Assembly: GCA_035235625.1 (NCBI GenBank)
Contig: CP141147.1
Location: forward strand, 2,208,001 to 2,272,000
Length of the DNA: 64,000 bases
DNA from: Saururus chinensis
Taxonomy: Eukaryota > Streptophyta > Magnoliopsida > Piperales > Saururaceae
Reading direction: 5' to 3'
The position numbers were made by a program, and so were the translations under genes. The number at the start of each line of letters is the position of its first letter. Position 1 is the stretch's first letter. The notes under the pieces were generated by a model. It searched no databases, was not told the DNA's origin, and worked only from the letters and a program-made list of their open reading frames with translations. Shown one piece after another: positions 1 to 10,505 of this stretch.

Positions 1-310
1 AAAGCTGGGGATATGGCCTTGTTGCTGTGTGTGAATAACACCAGCACCCCCATGTGCACAATAGCCAACCGTGCTAAGTCCTCGTCTGACACAGTCCGTG
101 TCTCGGCAGCCACTTCTTTCAACATTTCTATGTCTTCTCCGGCCGCTTTCCTTGGAAGAACTTAAAGAATTGCCCTTTGCCTTGGGGAACCTTCCCCTCG
201 CTACTTTTCAATTTATACAGGTTCCCTTTTCCACTCAAACCCGTGATCATTGCCACTTCAACTATAGTAAGGGGTAGTCTTTAGCCCCTAATATTGAAGA
301 CCTCCTATGA
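1..310 (-). pseudogene. DUF1985-like fragment of a Ulp1/MULE-associated protein, truncated by window edge
   Basis: Reading the minus strand gives a stretch with VEVAMITGL followed by a basic region and then a segment rich in TVSDEDLARLAIVHMGVLVLF. This order resembles DUF1985, a domain found in plant transposon-derived proteins that often also carry a Ulp1-type protease. The two parts lie in different frames and a stop interrupts the first, so the copy is broken. It runs off the left edge of the window, so the rest of the element, if any, is not visible. The identification rests on recalled family appearance and is tentative. Confidence 0.35.
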
Positions 311-2340
311 GTCATTCCAACACTCACCAATGAGAACATCCAAGAGCAGCCTAGAGATGATGATGAATTTGCAATTATATACTGGGTAGAACCCAGTCCC
401 CACCAAGATGGCCTTTCATCCCAAACGTAAATCTACAAGGTCTTTTGATAGACGAAGTCCAGCGGGGAAACTATTCATTCCCAGACCTGGTCTTCTCTCA
501 TAGATTCTCTTCTTCTTATCTTCGGATGCCTTCACTGACTCCACCATTTGCTGTAATACTATAATTTTACGTCAGCAAAATTGGATAAATATATGTATAT
601 TAACAATGGGTCGTGACCATAATCAATAGTCGTGTTGATTCACATTATCTAACTAACTTCTATATATACGATAAGTATATATATATCGTGTTATCGGACA
701 TACGATAAGAGGACCTCTCATACACGATATCACAATGGTTGAATATCGTGTTGCCAACGTCTTATCGAACACACAATATATGACTTATTGTCTATCGAAA
801 AACATGATAGGCTGATTCGACTACCTATTTCATGTGTTATATTACACAACAAACCAAAAATTGTGCACACAAAGATACCAAGTAGATTTTGGTAAAGGTC
901 TTACCATGAAACGGCCACTAATTTTCTCCAAGCCAGATTAACCCCTCGATCAGCCACTGATTTTCTCCAAAGTTCACTCTTTTTCCGGGATCTTGTTGTA
1001 AGGAACCTCGCTACACGGATGAATCTTACTTTGGGGCGTACAGTTTCAAAATCACCTTGCAAAACAAGATGAAACGGAACTAATGCCGGAGTCTTTTTCA
1101 AAATCTCCTTCCGGAAACAAAAAACACTAATCTTCGAAAATCTGACTATAGTTTTTTGCAATCGCTGGTTGGATAGGTTGCAAAATCTCCTCTCATGTTA
1201 CGTGAACGCTGCTCAATGCTCCAAATGACGAAATCGATGGGTCGAAAATCGGAATGGGCTTTTCCATCGAAGGAATCGCTGGTGTCCGAAGTCGCTTACC
1301 TGTGAATGCGACTTCGTGAGGGTTTTACACAATATAAAACCCTATCTCTGGTTAGGGGTATTTTTGTCCAAAATTTACATTATACCATGTTATTCCAAGT
1401 TTATGGCATTTGTGTTTAATATCCAAGGAATATGAAATTTTGTAATCTTTAGCCAAGAATATGGAAAATAATCTTTGAAATAAACCAAAAACTAACTCTA
1501 TTGATTAACTCCCTTAAAAACACTTTGAAAAATTATATCACAGACATGAAAAACACCATCAACTTCATATAACCATCATGCTAACCGTCTACCACTTGTT
1601 TAAGAACATAATCACATACTAGAAACAATTAGAACATAGTCATGGTATCATACTTCGAGCAATAATCACACATCATAATTCAACCCTAAACATACATAAA
1701 ATACCCTACTTTATCCTGAACTAACATATAGGAAGTAGTCCCTACCTCTTCCACAAGCAAAGGACTCCTCCCCATGCCTCAAGCTTCCTTTTCTAGCTTT
1801 GGGTAAAGCTTCTTCTCCAAGATCCAAGGGGTGCTCCAAAGGCCTCCAAGCTTCAAAACTACAAGGGAAAAGGAAAGGAGAGAGGCGGCTAGGACAAGAG
1901 AAAGAGGGTAAGAAGAGAGGGGAGAGGAGGTCTAACCAAGAGGGAAATATAGGGCAGGTGGAGAGAGAGTGAGGTGCAAGTCTTTATAGAGGGGTTTCCT
2001 ACTTTGGCTAAGATTTTCACTATGAGATCTACCCAAATCCTATTTCAAATCAAGCTTCCTGATTTGGGTCTATCATTTCTTTCTTGAAAGATTTCGATAT
2101 CTTGGAAAGCATGGAGCCAAAACAAGAGGTTGGTCGACCGCCAAGGCATGCACCCATGCCCATCTAAGGCCTAGCAGTTCACTTGTCTGGCTAGTTTTAC
2201 TTTTTCTGATTTCAAAACCGAGGTCTTGTTGTAGTTTCATTAAATAACATTTGCCTAGCCCTACCTTTCCAATTAGGGCTTGAAAGGTAAGTCTAAGCAA
2301 GTCTCGGCCTCTCACATTACTCGTGTCAAGTCATTCAAAT
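311..2340. other. AT-rich spacer with decayed repeat sequence, no gene seen
   Basis: No credible coding exon was found. Positions about 655-815 hold repeated short motifs around CGATAAG and TATCGTGT in both orientations, which looks like the subterminal repeats of a DNA transposon, but no ends were located. Positions 1740-1980 are purine-rich on the plus strand and resemble the transcribed part of a gypsy-type LTR. The short open frames at 901-1161 and 2073-2315 show no recognisable domain and are judged spurious. Confidence 0.4.
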
Positions 2341-2357
2341 GGGTTCGGTAACTCATA

Positions 2358-2716
2358 TAGGGATGCCACTCGTATCCGGTATATGGTAAAATCTGACCTG
2401 ACTGGACCCTAATGGGTTAGGTTTAGGTTTTTGAATTCAACCTAAATACCTATTCGGGTCGGATTCGGGTTTGCTATTTTATTAAATGGTATTAGGTTCG
2501 GGTTTGACAAAATCTGACCCGAATAAGGTTATAAACATAAATTTTTTTATATTTTTCTTTGTGTTTTGATAAAAAAATAACACAACCCAACCCTAACGGG
2601 TTGAGTTTGGGTTCCAAATTCAACCCGAATAGCTATTCGGGTCGGATTCAGGTTTACCATTTCTTAAATAGAATAAGGGTTTGGGTTTGGCAAAACCCGA
2701 CCCGGTGACATCCCTA
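2358..2716. repeat. Short TIR-like element made of two related GGGTCGGGTTTGG-rich units
   Basis: The block begins TAGGGATGCCAC and ends GTGACATCCCTA, giving short inverted termini. Between them, two copies of a roughly 150-180 bp unit follow each other, each containing TATTCGGGTCGGATTC and a later GGTTTGGCAAAACCCGACC-like stretch. This layout suits a non-autonomous DNA transposon. No matching target-site duplication was found in the flanks, so the ends and the superfamily are uncertain. Confidence 0.45.
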
Positions 2717-4065
2717 CTATCGTAGAAAAGACCCTTCGGTCAAATTGTTGTCAATTCACATTTCACGAACCTTAGGTTAGCGTTTTAGGGAATTTCAAGT
2801 AGCTAAGTTGACTAGGTTGACTACACAAACCAACACTCTCGATATAAATTAGAAAAATTCCCACCCCTTATCCTTAGGTGCTATTTGGGTACGGAATCAA
2901 TTCGCTAGTGAATCAGAATTTTTTGGAATTAATTCCGCTGATTTAATATAGAATCGGAATTTCGTTTGGGTATGAAAATTTTCATATGGAATCATGTTTG
3001 GATAGAGAATTGTATTTAAGGTTAGATTCTTTAGAATTTTTAGGTAAATTGACAAATATACCCTTTAAATGAAATTGTTTTGATAGAATCATGTTTGGGT
3101 AAGGAATTTATGTATTTTTAGGAATCGTTGAATTTATGAAAAAAAAAATTTGAAAAAATAACCTTCGTTTAGGCATTGTACGCGGTTTGTGTGCAACACC
3201 AATAATATGCCCGGCCACTCGTATTCGGCTTTGGGCCATATCGAACGGTTTAAGATGACGCTAAAAAAAATATTTATTTGGCTAGATTGATTGTAGAAGT
3301 ACAAGAGGCCTTACCCTCCTCCTTAAACAATTTTTTATCGCTTGATGGGCCCATGGAAGTCTGTCTTGGCCGATACGAGTGTTTATCAGTCGTATTTACC
3401 TGTATTGCTTTATTGGCCTATATTGTATCTTTACCTGGCCGATACGGTAGATACTAAAATTGGAGCTTTTTCTCTTTCCGAGAAGAATCATTAAAAAGGT
3501 CAATAGACTAAAACAATTATCTCAAGGTATTTATAGCCTTTCTTTCGTCACTCAAAAGCTAACCTAGTAAATGAAACATAACCAGCTATGATCACCATTC
3601 TCACTACACTACATCAAAATTTTCCACTTTAGAGATCAGATACATGCAAGAAAAAGATGTACTAAAGAAGACAATAATCAAATAAAATATTACAACCAAT
3701 ATATCTGTAAGCTTGATCCTCACACCGTCACAAGCATGTAAACAAAAGGACTACACAACACTGCCTCATGATTCTCTTTCTCGTATTTATATATATTCGT
3801 ATCAATTAGTACTCGAGCAAATATCACTACTAACATCCACTAATATAGGTTCATAGTGCTTTCTGAGCTTATGCTCTGTTGGGCATTCATGTGACATTTA
3901 TTTCTCTACAAAGTATCATGGCGTTGGGGAAAACATTGTAGATGGGGACTCAACCCCTAGGAGTCTGCCTCAGCCCAGTGATCATTAACCAGGTGGAATA
4001 AACCCAAAGGCCTTCATTCACATGTCACACTTAGATCATTAAAATTGTTATGTCTAATGAATCAG

Positions 4066-5063
4066 TCAAGCCGGTGTTGGTGGCCTCAAGAAGGGAAAGC
4101 CTTTCATCAACTGCTCTACAAATTTCTGATTGAAAGCTTCTGTGAAGTGTATGCCATCCCAGCTCATGTACTCGTCTCGTGTACTGCACACTCTAGCTGC
4201 CGGATTCTTACCACATGCCACGAGAGGGGTGTAGTTGTGAGGACCGTCTCCGTACCCACAGCAAGCCTTGAACTTTACCTTCTCATTAAACCCTGCATAA
4301 CATAAATCACAACAACTTATTAACTAAATTTACAAGGTATTGTACTTGAACAAGACAATGGATAGACCATTGGTTCTTTTCTTAAGCCATGTTAAAAATC
4401 TGACCCAGTTAGCCCATTATATCTTATTATGTACAAATGATCAAATCAAACCTAATTATGCAAATTGGAAAAGGGTCTATCAGTATAGCTAATTATATCT
4501 TATATTGTTTCTATATCCTGGTCTAAATCAAGCTGATAGGCAAGGTTCAGGACGGGAGCATTACCATATTTTGATGGGTGCTTAATGATTTCTGTCATGA
4601 AGGCATATATGTCTCCAACAACAATCTTCACCTCCTGGAGCTGAAAATTCAGTTTGGAAAGGGGTTTATCCAGTTCGAGGTTTGCAAAACGAACAAGCTC
4701 ATTGTATGCATTCAGGCACCCTAGCTTGTCTGTCATATTGAAAGGGCCTGCTGATGCTGTAGCCATGAACAATGGAATGCACCCAAATGCGGGAATGTTG
4801 ATGACCAGTAAGTTCTTTGCTCCTTCCTTGTGAAGATCCTGCCCACACGTTCACCGTACCATTAACCTAAGAGACCACTTAGCATTCACTACAGTGAAAT
4901 TTGGATTCATACCAACTGAATTATCTGCTAAATAACCATTGTTTCCCAATAGCTTAAGCGGATAGGAAATGGGTTGAAGCCTTAATGATTCCATCAAGTT
5001 TTTCACATGGACACTACGTGAACACAAATGTGTAGTAAATTTCCTTCCACCCAGGCCATACAT
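4066..5063 (-). pseudogene. Captured GDSL esterase/lipase fragment with introns
   Basis: GDSL lipases are secreted serine hydrolases of the SGNH fold. Three blocks are readable. Positions 5063-4857 resemble the N-terminal part (ESLRLQPIS...LGNNG). Exon 4838-4565 encodes the central part (DLHKEGAKNLLVINIPAFGC ... HPSKYG) and is bounded by an AG acceptor and GT donor. Exon 4292-4066 encodes the C-terminus with ACCGYGDGPHNY and WDGIHFTEA, which holds the catalytic Asp and His of block V, and ends at a TGA at 4066-4068. The intron between the last two exons keeps phase. The GDS nucleophile block and the GxND block are missing, so no active enzyme can be made. It lies wholly inside the Harbinger element. 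Confidence 0.85.
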
Positions 5064-5439
5064 CTAGAAAAAAAAAATTAACACATATCAGTCACAGTTT
5101 ACCTTCACTGATTAGTGACAAATAAATGAAATTTTTTTTAATTACAAACAGAGAAATTTGGGGGAATGACTGGGAAATGTTAATGCTTTTGATAACAATC
5201 GGCCATATATGATGGCAAAAAAAAACAAAACATTGATCACTGAGGTTTTTGATGAAGAAATGAACAAAAAAAAATGGGTCTTTTGAATCCAAAGCGTATG
5301 CAAATCGTAAAAATAAAATTCGGTTCTTAGATGGCATAGAGATTTGGGGGAATCGCCTTATTCAACATATACGAAGGCCAAAACAAGCAATCAAGAAAAG
5401 GAAAATCAAATTATATGAGAAGAAAAAGGGAAAAAATGG

Positions 5440-6010
5440 CTTTACCGTTCTGGAAGCATATCAGATCGAGGCGCGATCTGTTTTGTTTGGCAGAAGGGCA
5501 CCGCCAGTTGAGATGCCGAAGAGACGACCAGAAGGAATTGTGTGAGATCTGGAGAGGACCGGAAGCGATCTAGAGATGACCTAAACCGTGTAGATCTGCT
5601 GCGCCAGGAGAGATGCAGTTCCGCCAGGTAGGTGCTCGCCGAAGACAGAAATTAGCTTGGGAAGAGGGAGATGGCGGAAGCATATGCCGAAAGCGGATGG
5701 CGGAAGTGGACGACAGATTGCTAAAGGCAAATGGCTAAATCAGACTATGGAAAGGATGATCGAGGTGGAGTTTGGGAATAGGGAGGCAAACGACTGGATT
5801 GAGGGTTTAGGCGGGGTAGATGCTAGCCGAAGATAGGGAAGGAGTTTGGGAAGAGGGAGATGGTGGAAGTGGGCGGTGGATGGCTGTCAGGGACTGCAGC
5901 TTGCTGAAGGCGGCGGAAGAGAATATCAGGGTGGAGTTCGGGAAGAGGGAGACATTTGGAAGAGGAAAGATCGGGCTGAATCGAAGTGAGGGGTAAAGAC
6001 CGGAAATACG
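5440..6010. other. GC-rich subterminal segment of the Harbinger element
   Basis: A purine- and G-rich stretch with repeated short words (GGAAGAGGGAGA, GGCGGAAG) lies between the captured GDSL fragment and the right terminus. No protein of known family is encoded on either strand. It may be captured 5' untranslated or promoter sequence, or the element's own internal region. Confidence 0.4.
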
Positions 6011-7161
6011 TGATAACGCGTGTTTTCAGTTTTATGTGTTTTTATGGAAACAACCGAATCTCCTCAATTCAGGATAGAAACATGATTGATTCGTGTTTGA
6101 GTCTGAATTTTTGTTTCTGTTAAGATTCATTATCCAAACGTAATTCCGATAATTCAACGCTGAATTGTGATGGAATCGTCAGAATTTTCTCTTGATTCCG
6201 TAGCCAAACAACACCTTAATGATCAAGGGTCAAATCTAAGGGATAAACTTCCCTCGCAGAGATACAACCAATTCTTTCGAATTTTTATTATATCAAGAGC
6301 CACCCTGCAACCATCAATGTTTTAAAACCCGGCCCGGACCCCGGCCCGGATTAGTGGCTGGGCTGGGTCGACCCGGTTGAACCGTGGGTCAACCCGGGTT
6401 GACCCGGATGATGACGTCATCATCAAAAATAAATTTGCAAGAGTTTCCCCCTAATACTAAAAAACATTTAGTTAAACCTGCTTCAAAATCTTATTTAACC
6501 CTATTTAACCATTCAAAATATTGTTCATTCTAACCACATTTAAACCTCCACTACTCAATTATTACAAGATGATAAAAATGATTAATCAAACAATTATTTA
6601 AAAAAAAACACAATTGATAATACACCCAAATTTTGTTTGGCACAAACTAATTACAAGTTTACAACACTTTGAAATAAAAAAATATAGTGTTCACATGATT
6701 TAATAAGTCAGCAACAAAATTTGACTTAATACGAGATCAAATTGGACTGCAACACAAACAAAGTGTTCAATTGATTTCCATACAATTAAGTCCATCAAAA
6801 TCTACAATTAAGTCCATCTAGATCTTCCTCTCTCGGGTTTGCAGGAAACACAGACGTGGGAGACAAATTCAAAGTCAATTGTATCAGAAGCTAGCTAAGA
6901 AAAATCGAATCTCTACCCCAGATAGAAGGAAGAAAATAAATACGCAGCAGGAGTTAGAACTCAGAAATCAGCAAATCTGCTTAGAACACTAAATCGATTA
7001 GCCTTGATTCCGCAAGAAAACTCTGGATTTTGGATGATGGGAAAAAATATAATCACCAAAAAACTTCACCTTTCTCACTGTATTTCAAAGAATATAAGAA
7101 TTAAACTACAAAATTTATCTTTGCTCATTCTTGTCACATTTAGTGGGCCAGCAATAGTTAC

Positions 7162-7894
7162 CTGCATGGCCACTGGAAAATCATCAGCAAAATCTGGAGG
7201 GAAGAAAAGATCTGCATATTCCCTTTCACAGAAAAAAGCTGCATATTCCCTTTCACCAGTTGTGGTCTCTATAATCCAAGTCAAGAGATGAAAGTTAACT
7301 AAAGTTGATAATGTCTATAAAGCAATTTACCATTATACATTTACAGGCTATCTGACCAGTAAGGAGATTTGACCAAAAACTTGTTTCAGTGTTCCAAAAA
7401 TAAAGGAAGAACAGTGAAGAAGAGACTGAATTAATAAGCATTTACTTAATTATGCTCTCACTGTGCAAGAAAAACTGGCACCAGGAGCGATTACTATTAA
7501 TATAAGCCATTTTTCTGTAGGATCACAACGGTAGTTGATTATTTGATTACCTGTCCTATCAAACATCTTCACCGGCTCGGAATCACCTATATTTGTGTCA
7601 ATGGTTGCAACTCAGAACAGGGGATGAACCCAGTATTAATGTATCAATTTATTTAGATGTATATACCTTCAATGGACCAGTGATACACTGAAGTTTGTGT
7701 GACCACACCCAACATCTTAGGAGTAATCCACTTCCAAAAGACAACCTAAACATATAAAATAATGAAAGGATTGAGCTAATATAACTAAATACAGAAGACA
7801 AGAAGATGGTCGATGAACAAGAAACAAAGTAAATGACACATATCAATAAGATCGATCGCCAACCTGCTCAGGCATTTGATGTGATTTCATTTTT
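7162..7894 (-). pseudogene. Captured clathrin heavy chain fragment (N-terminal propeller exons)
   Basis: Clathrin heavy chain forms the triskelion of coated vesicles. Going 5' to 3' on the minus strand: 7894-7864 encodes KMKSHQMPEQ up to a GT donor; exon 7745-7667 (79 nt) encodes [13 protein letters not shown]...SVYHWSIE; 7586-7475 encodes [11 protein letters not shown] and then [14 protein letters not shown]; about 7270-7162 encodes RPQLVKGNMQLF and then ADLFFPPDFADDFPVAMQ before a GT donor. The intron phase between the second and third blocks is kept. About five codons are missing after MFDRT. A larger deletion joins KGNMQ to the ADLFF block at a repeated GGGAATATGCAG and shifts the frame. 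All pieces belong to the N-terminal beta-propeller; the rest of the roughly 1700-residue protein is absent, so this is a captured, non-functional fragment. Confidence 0.92.
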
Positions 7895-7945
7895 GAGATG
7901 GAAGCACGAAAAGTCAGAAAAAAAAATCACAAAACCAATTCAGCC

Positions 7946-8430
7946 CTATTTAACCCCAAATTCGACAGGAATCACACACAGCCAGAGCTCAGAAATCCTG
8001 TGAACTTCCACGCCACTAAAGGGAGAAAAAAACGTCGTGGTGAGGCAGATGGGAAAGAAAAAAGGTAGACGAGGCAGAGCTGTAGAAGAAAAAGAAAGGA
8101 ATGGATGAGAAGAGAAATGAGGGATTTTTACTGGAGATGGGTTTTCGACGGAGAGAGATCTTTGCCGGAGACGGATTTTCACCGGAGAGGAAGCCGCTAG
8201 CCCAAATCGCCCAATTTCCTCCCTTTCAGGCCACAGACGGCGACTGTGAGATTTAATCGGCTGTGAAAACGCCGGACGAACGAAACGCAGATGAATCACC
8301 GGACGGCCGGAGATCGCCTCTATCAGTGGCGGCGGTGCCCCAAATTTCTCCGCCGGCCGCCGAGCTCCAGATCGCCACTGTGTCAACAGTAAACTGAAAC
8401 CCTTCGCCGACTCCGCGACTCACCCCGAAT
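7946..8430 (-). other. GC-rich open region inside the hAT element, function unknown
   Basis: A frame is open on the minus strand for 146 codons, but the product is proline/serine/arginine-rich with no known domain, and a second frame is open across the same DNA. High GC content alone may explain it. It lies upstream of the clathrin exons in the same direction and could be captured 5' leader or promoter DNA. Confidence 0.3.
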
Positions 8431-8625
8431 TCGTGTTTTTTTTTTTTGAAAAACCGGACCGGACCGGAACGCCGGGTTTGCGGTTTAACCGGCCGGGTCA
8501 AGCTGACCCGGCCGGGTCAAACCAACTCGGATTTTCATTCGAACCGGCCCGTTTTTTATACCGGGTCCGGTTGAACCCGGTCGGACCGGCCGGTCCGGTC
8601 CGGTTTTTAAAACACTGGCAACCAT

Positions 8626-9172
8626 ACATAAATAACTAATCAATTAATGTCCATGTATAATACATTTATTAAAGGAAGAATGGGTATGCGAATATCTGCC
8701 ATCCATCCTGACCACCTATATACGTGGAAACCGGGAGAGATAATGGAGGTGCCGAAAAGGCCGCCCAAGAGACATTTAATTGCCCTCAATAAATACCTTT
8801 ATTAACCAATTAACCATTGATTAAGCCATAAACTTGTCAAGTCTAACCTTTGTTATCAATTTTTTTTACCCACTAAAAAAACACAATAAATCACAAAACG
8901 TATAAAGGGTATAATCGGACTATGAGTGGCATAATCCTTAGTGAAAATTACACTTTTATCCTTCAATAACCTAATTAGTCTAAACTTGATTTAGCATTAA
9001 TCATGTCTTTACATAAAGTTTAAGTGTCATTAGAGATCGTTCACTCGTATAAAAGTCAACTAGTGTAGGTGTTTTTTATAGAAGCAATATTAGAGATCAT
9101 TCACTCCTTAATTTCTAATTTGAAGCTTGGCTTGGTTAAACTCATTATAAATTCCTAGAAACAATAATCGAC
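8626..9172. other. Spacer without recognised features
   Basis: AT-rich sequence between the hAT element and the duplicated block. No coding exon, terminal repeat or RNA gene was recognised. Confidence 0.5.
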
Positions 9173-9668
9173 AAGACTTCCTTAAAACACAAATAAAAAA
9201 TGATAAAAAAGGAAAAGGGGATTCCAGAAGGTAACGGACAAATCACTCTTGAATCACAAAAAATTTAACACTGAATGTACTAGTCTGTTAACATCTTACC
9301 ATACACGCACCAATAGAGGAAAACTAAGCAACAAATGTCACAGAAGTTCCTCAATTTAATTTCTGCATATTTGGTAAATAGGTGACATTTGTGATCAAAC
9401 ATGTTATAAACAAATGCTGAAATTCGTTTGTGAAGTGCAATTCATGGACTCCATTCATTTTGGTTTTTTTTTCTTCTTGTTTATGAGAAATCCATTCCAA
9501 ATGTTGACCTGGGGAATTCCAAAATATCCGGAAGCAGAAAGGATCTGATTGTCAGGGTGATGAAATAATATGTAAATTGGAATCTCTGCATCTATGCTGA
9601 TCGGACATATGACATTGTAGAAACAAAAGTGTAAAGAAACACAAAAGAAAGAGCATGGAATAATCAAG
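9173..9668. repeat. NLR 3'-flank duplication, copy 1
   Basis: This copy opens with GACTTCCTTAAAACACAAAT and runs through CATACACGCACCAATAGA, GACATTTGTGA, ATGAGAAATCCATTCCA and CATGGAATAATCAA. The same landmarks recur in the same order at 9810-10455. The copies are diverged by many substitutions and short indels. No coding sequence of an adjoining NLR remains at its right end. Confidence 0.8.
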
Positions 9669-9809
9669 GCCTTAATTTGGGCTTCAAGAGTGCATGCATT
9701 TTGAACCTGAATGAAGAGAGTCGCATACCGATTAATTAATGTTTATTTTGTTTGTTCATTTCATGCTGACAAAAAAAGAAAAGATGTTATCCAGTCCTCT
9801 TGAGCAGTA

Positions 9810-10455
9810 AGACTTCCTTAAAAAACAAATAAAAAAGGAAAAGGGGATTTTTGAAGATAACTGACATCACTCTTGAATAAAAAAAAAACTGAGTGTACTA
9901 ATTCTGTTAGCATATTACCATACACGCACCAATAGAAGAAAAAGGAACAAATGTCTGGTCTAACAGAACTTCCTCAATTCAATGTCTGCATATTTTCTAA
10001 AGAAACAATAAGCAACAGACTTGATAAAATGCCACAATCCACAATCATTCCACAAAGAAAGGAAATTTATTTTATGTGACCACCGGAAAGTATGCTTCCT
10101 GAGGCATCTGACATACATATCCACTCATCAATGATGTTCGGTAAATAAGGGACATTTGTGACCAAACATGATATAAACAAATGCTGAAATTCGGAATCTA
10201 TATAAACGTAATTGTAAAGCACAATCCATAGCCTCCATTCAATTTGATTTCTTCTTTTTTTCTTGTTGATGAGAAATCCATTCCAAACCTAGACTTGAGA
10301 ACCCCCAAAAAGCCTGAAGCAGAAAAAAATTGTTTGTCACGAAGATGAAATAAAATGTACATTCGAAGAATCTCTGCGGCTATGCTGATGGGTCATCTGA
10401 CATTGTAGTAACAAATTTGTAAAAATCAGAAAAGAAAATACATGGAATAATCAAT
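9810..10455. repeat. NLR 3'-flank duplication, copy 2
   Basis: This is the second copy of the block at 9173-9668. It ends about 50 bp before the stop codon of the NLR gene. It has about 140 bp (near 9997-10138) that copy 1 lacks. The word AGTCGCATACCGATTA also occurs after both copies. Part of it probably forms the 3' untranslated region of the NLR transcript, since that gene reads towards it. Confidence 0.8.
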
Positions 10456-10505
10456 GCCTATGGGATTCAAGAGTCGCATACCGATTATGAAAATACATGG
10501 AATAA

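Larger units (their letters stand above)
2877..6215. mobile_element. PIF/Harbinger-type element (3339 bp) carrying a captured gene
   Basis: The left end reads GGTGCTATTTGGGTACGGAATC and the right end, reverse-complemented, reads GGTGTTGTTTGGCTACGGAATC; similarity continues more loosely for about 100 bp. TTA lies immediately outside both ends (2874-2876 and 6216-6218), the duplication typical of PIF/Harbinger elements, and the GTTTGG-containing termini fit. No transposase or Myb-like ORF is present, so it is non-autonomous. The interior holds a GDSL lipase gene fragment in the minus direction (4066-5063) and a GC-rich segment (5440-6000) with repeated GGAAGAGGGAGA-type motifs. It is therefore a Pack-type, gene-carrying element. 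Confidence 0.8.
6315..8617. mobile_element. hAT-type element (2303 bp) carrying clathrin heavy chain exons
   Basis: The left end is CAATGTTTTAAAACCCGG and the reverse complement of the right end is CAGTGTTTTAAAAACCGG. GCAACCAT flanks both sides exactly (6307-6314 and 8618-8625), a perfect 8-bp duplication as made by hAT transposases. Both subterminal regions are rich in GGTCCGG/CCGGGT words. No hAT transposase or BED zinc finger is seen, so the element is non-autonomous. Its interior carries a minus-strand clathrin heavy chain fragment with introns (7162-7894), then a GC-rich region (about 7950-8430) open in one frame but without a recognisable domain. Confidence 0.88.

Noticed and set aside
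2358-2716. Target-site duplication for the short GGGTCGG element
   Set aside because: No matching flank of 2-10 bp was found at the best-supported ends.
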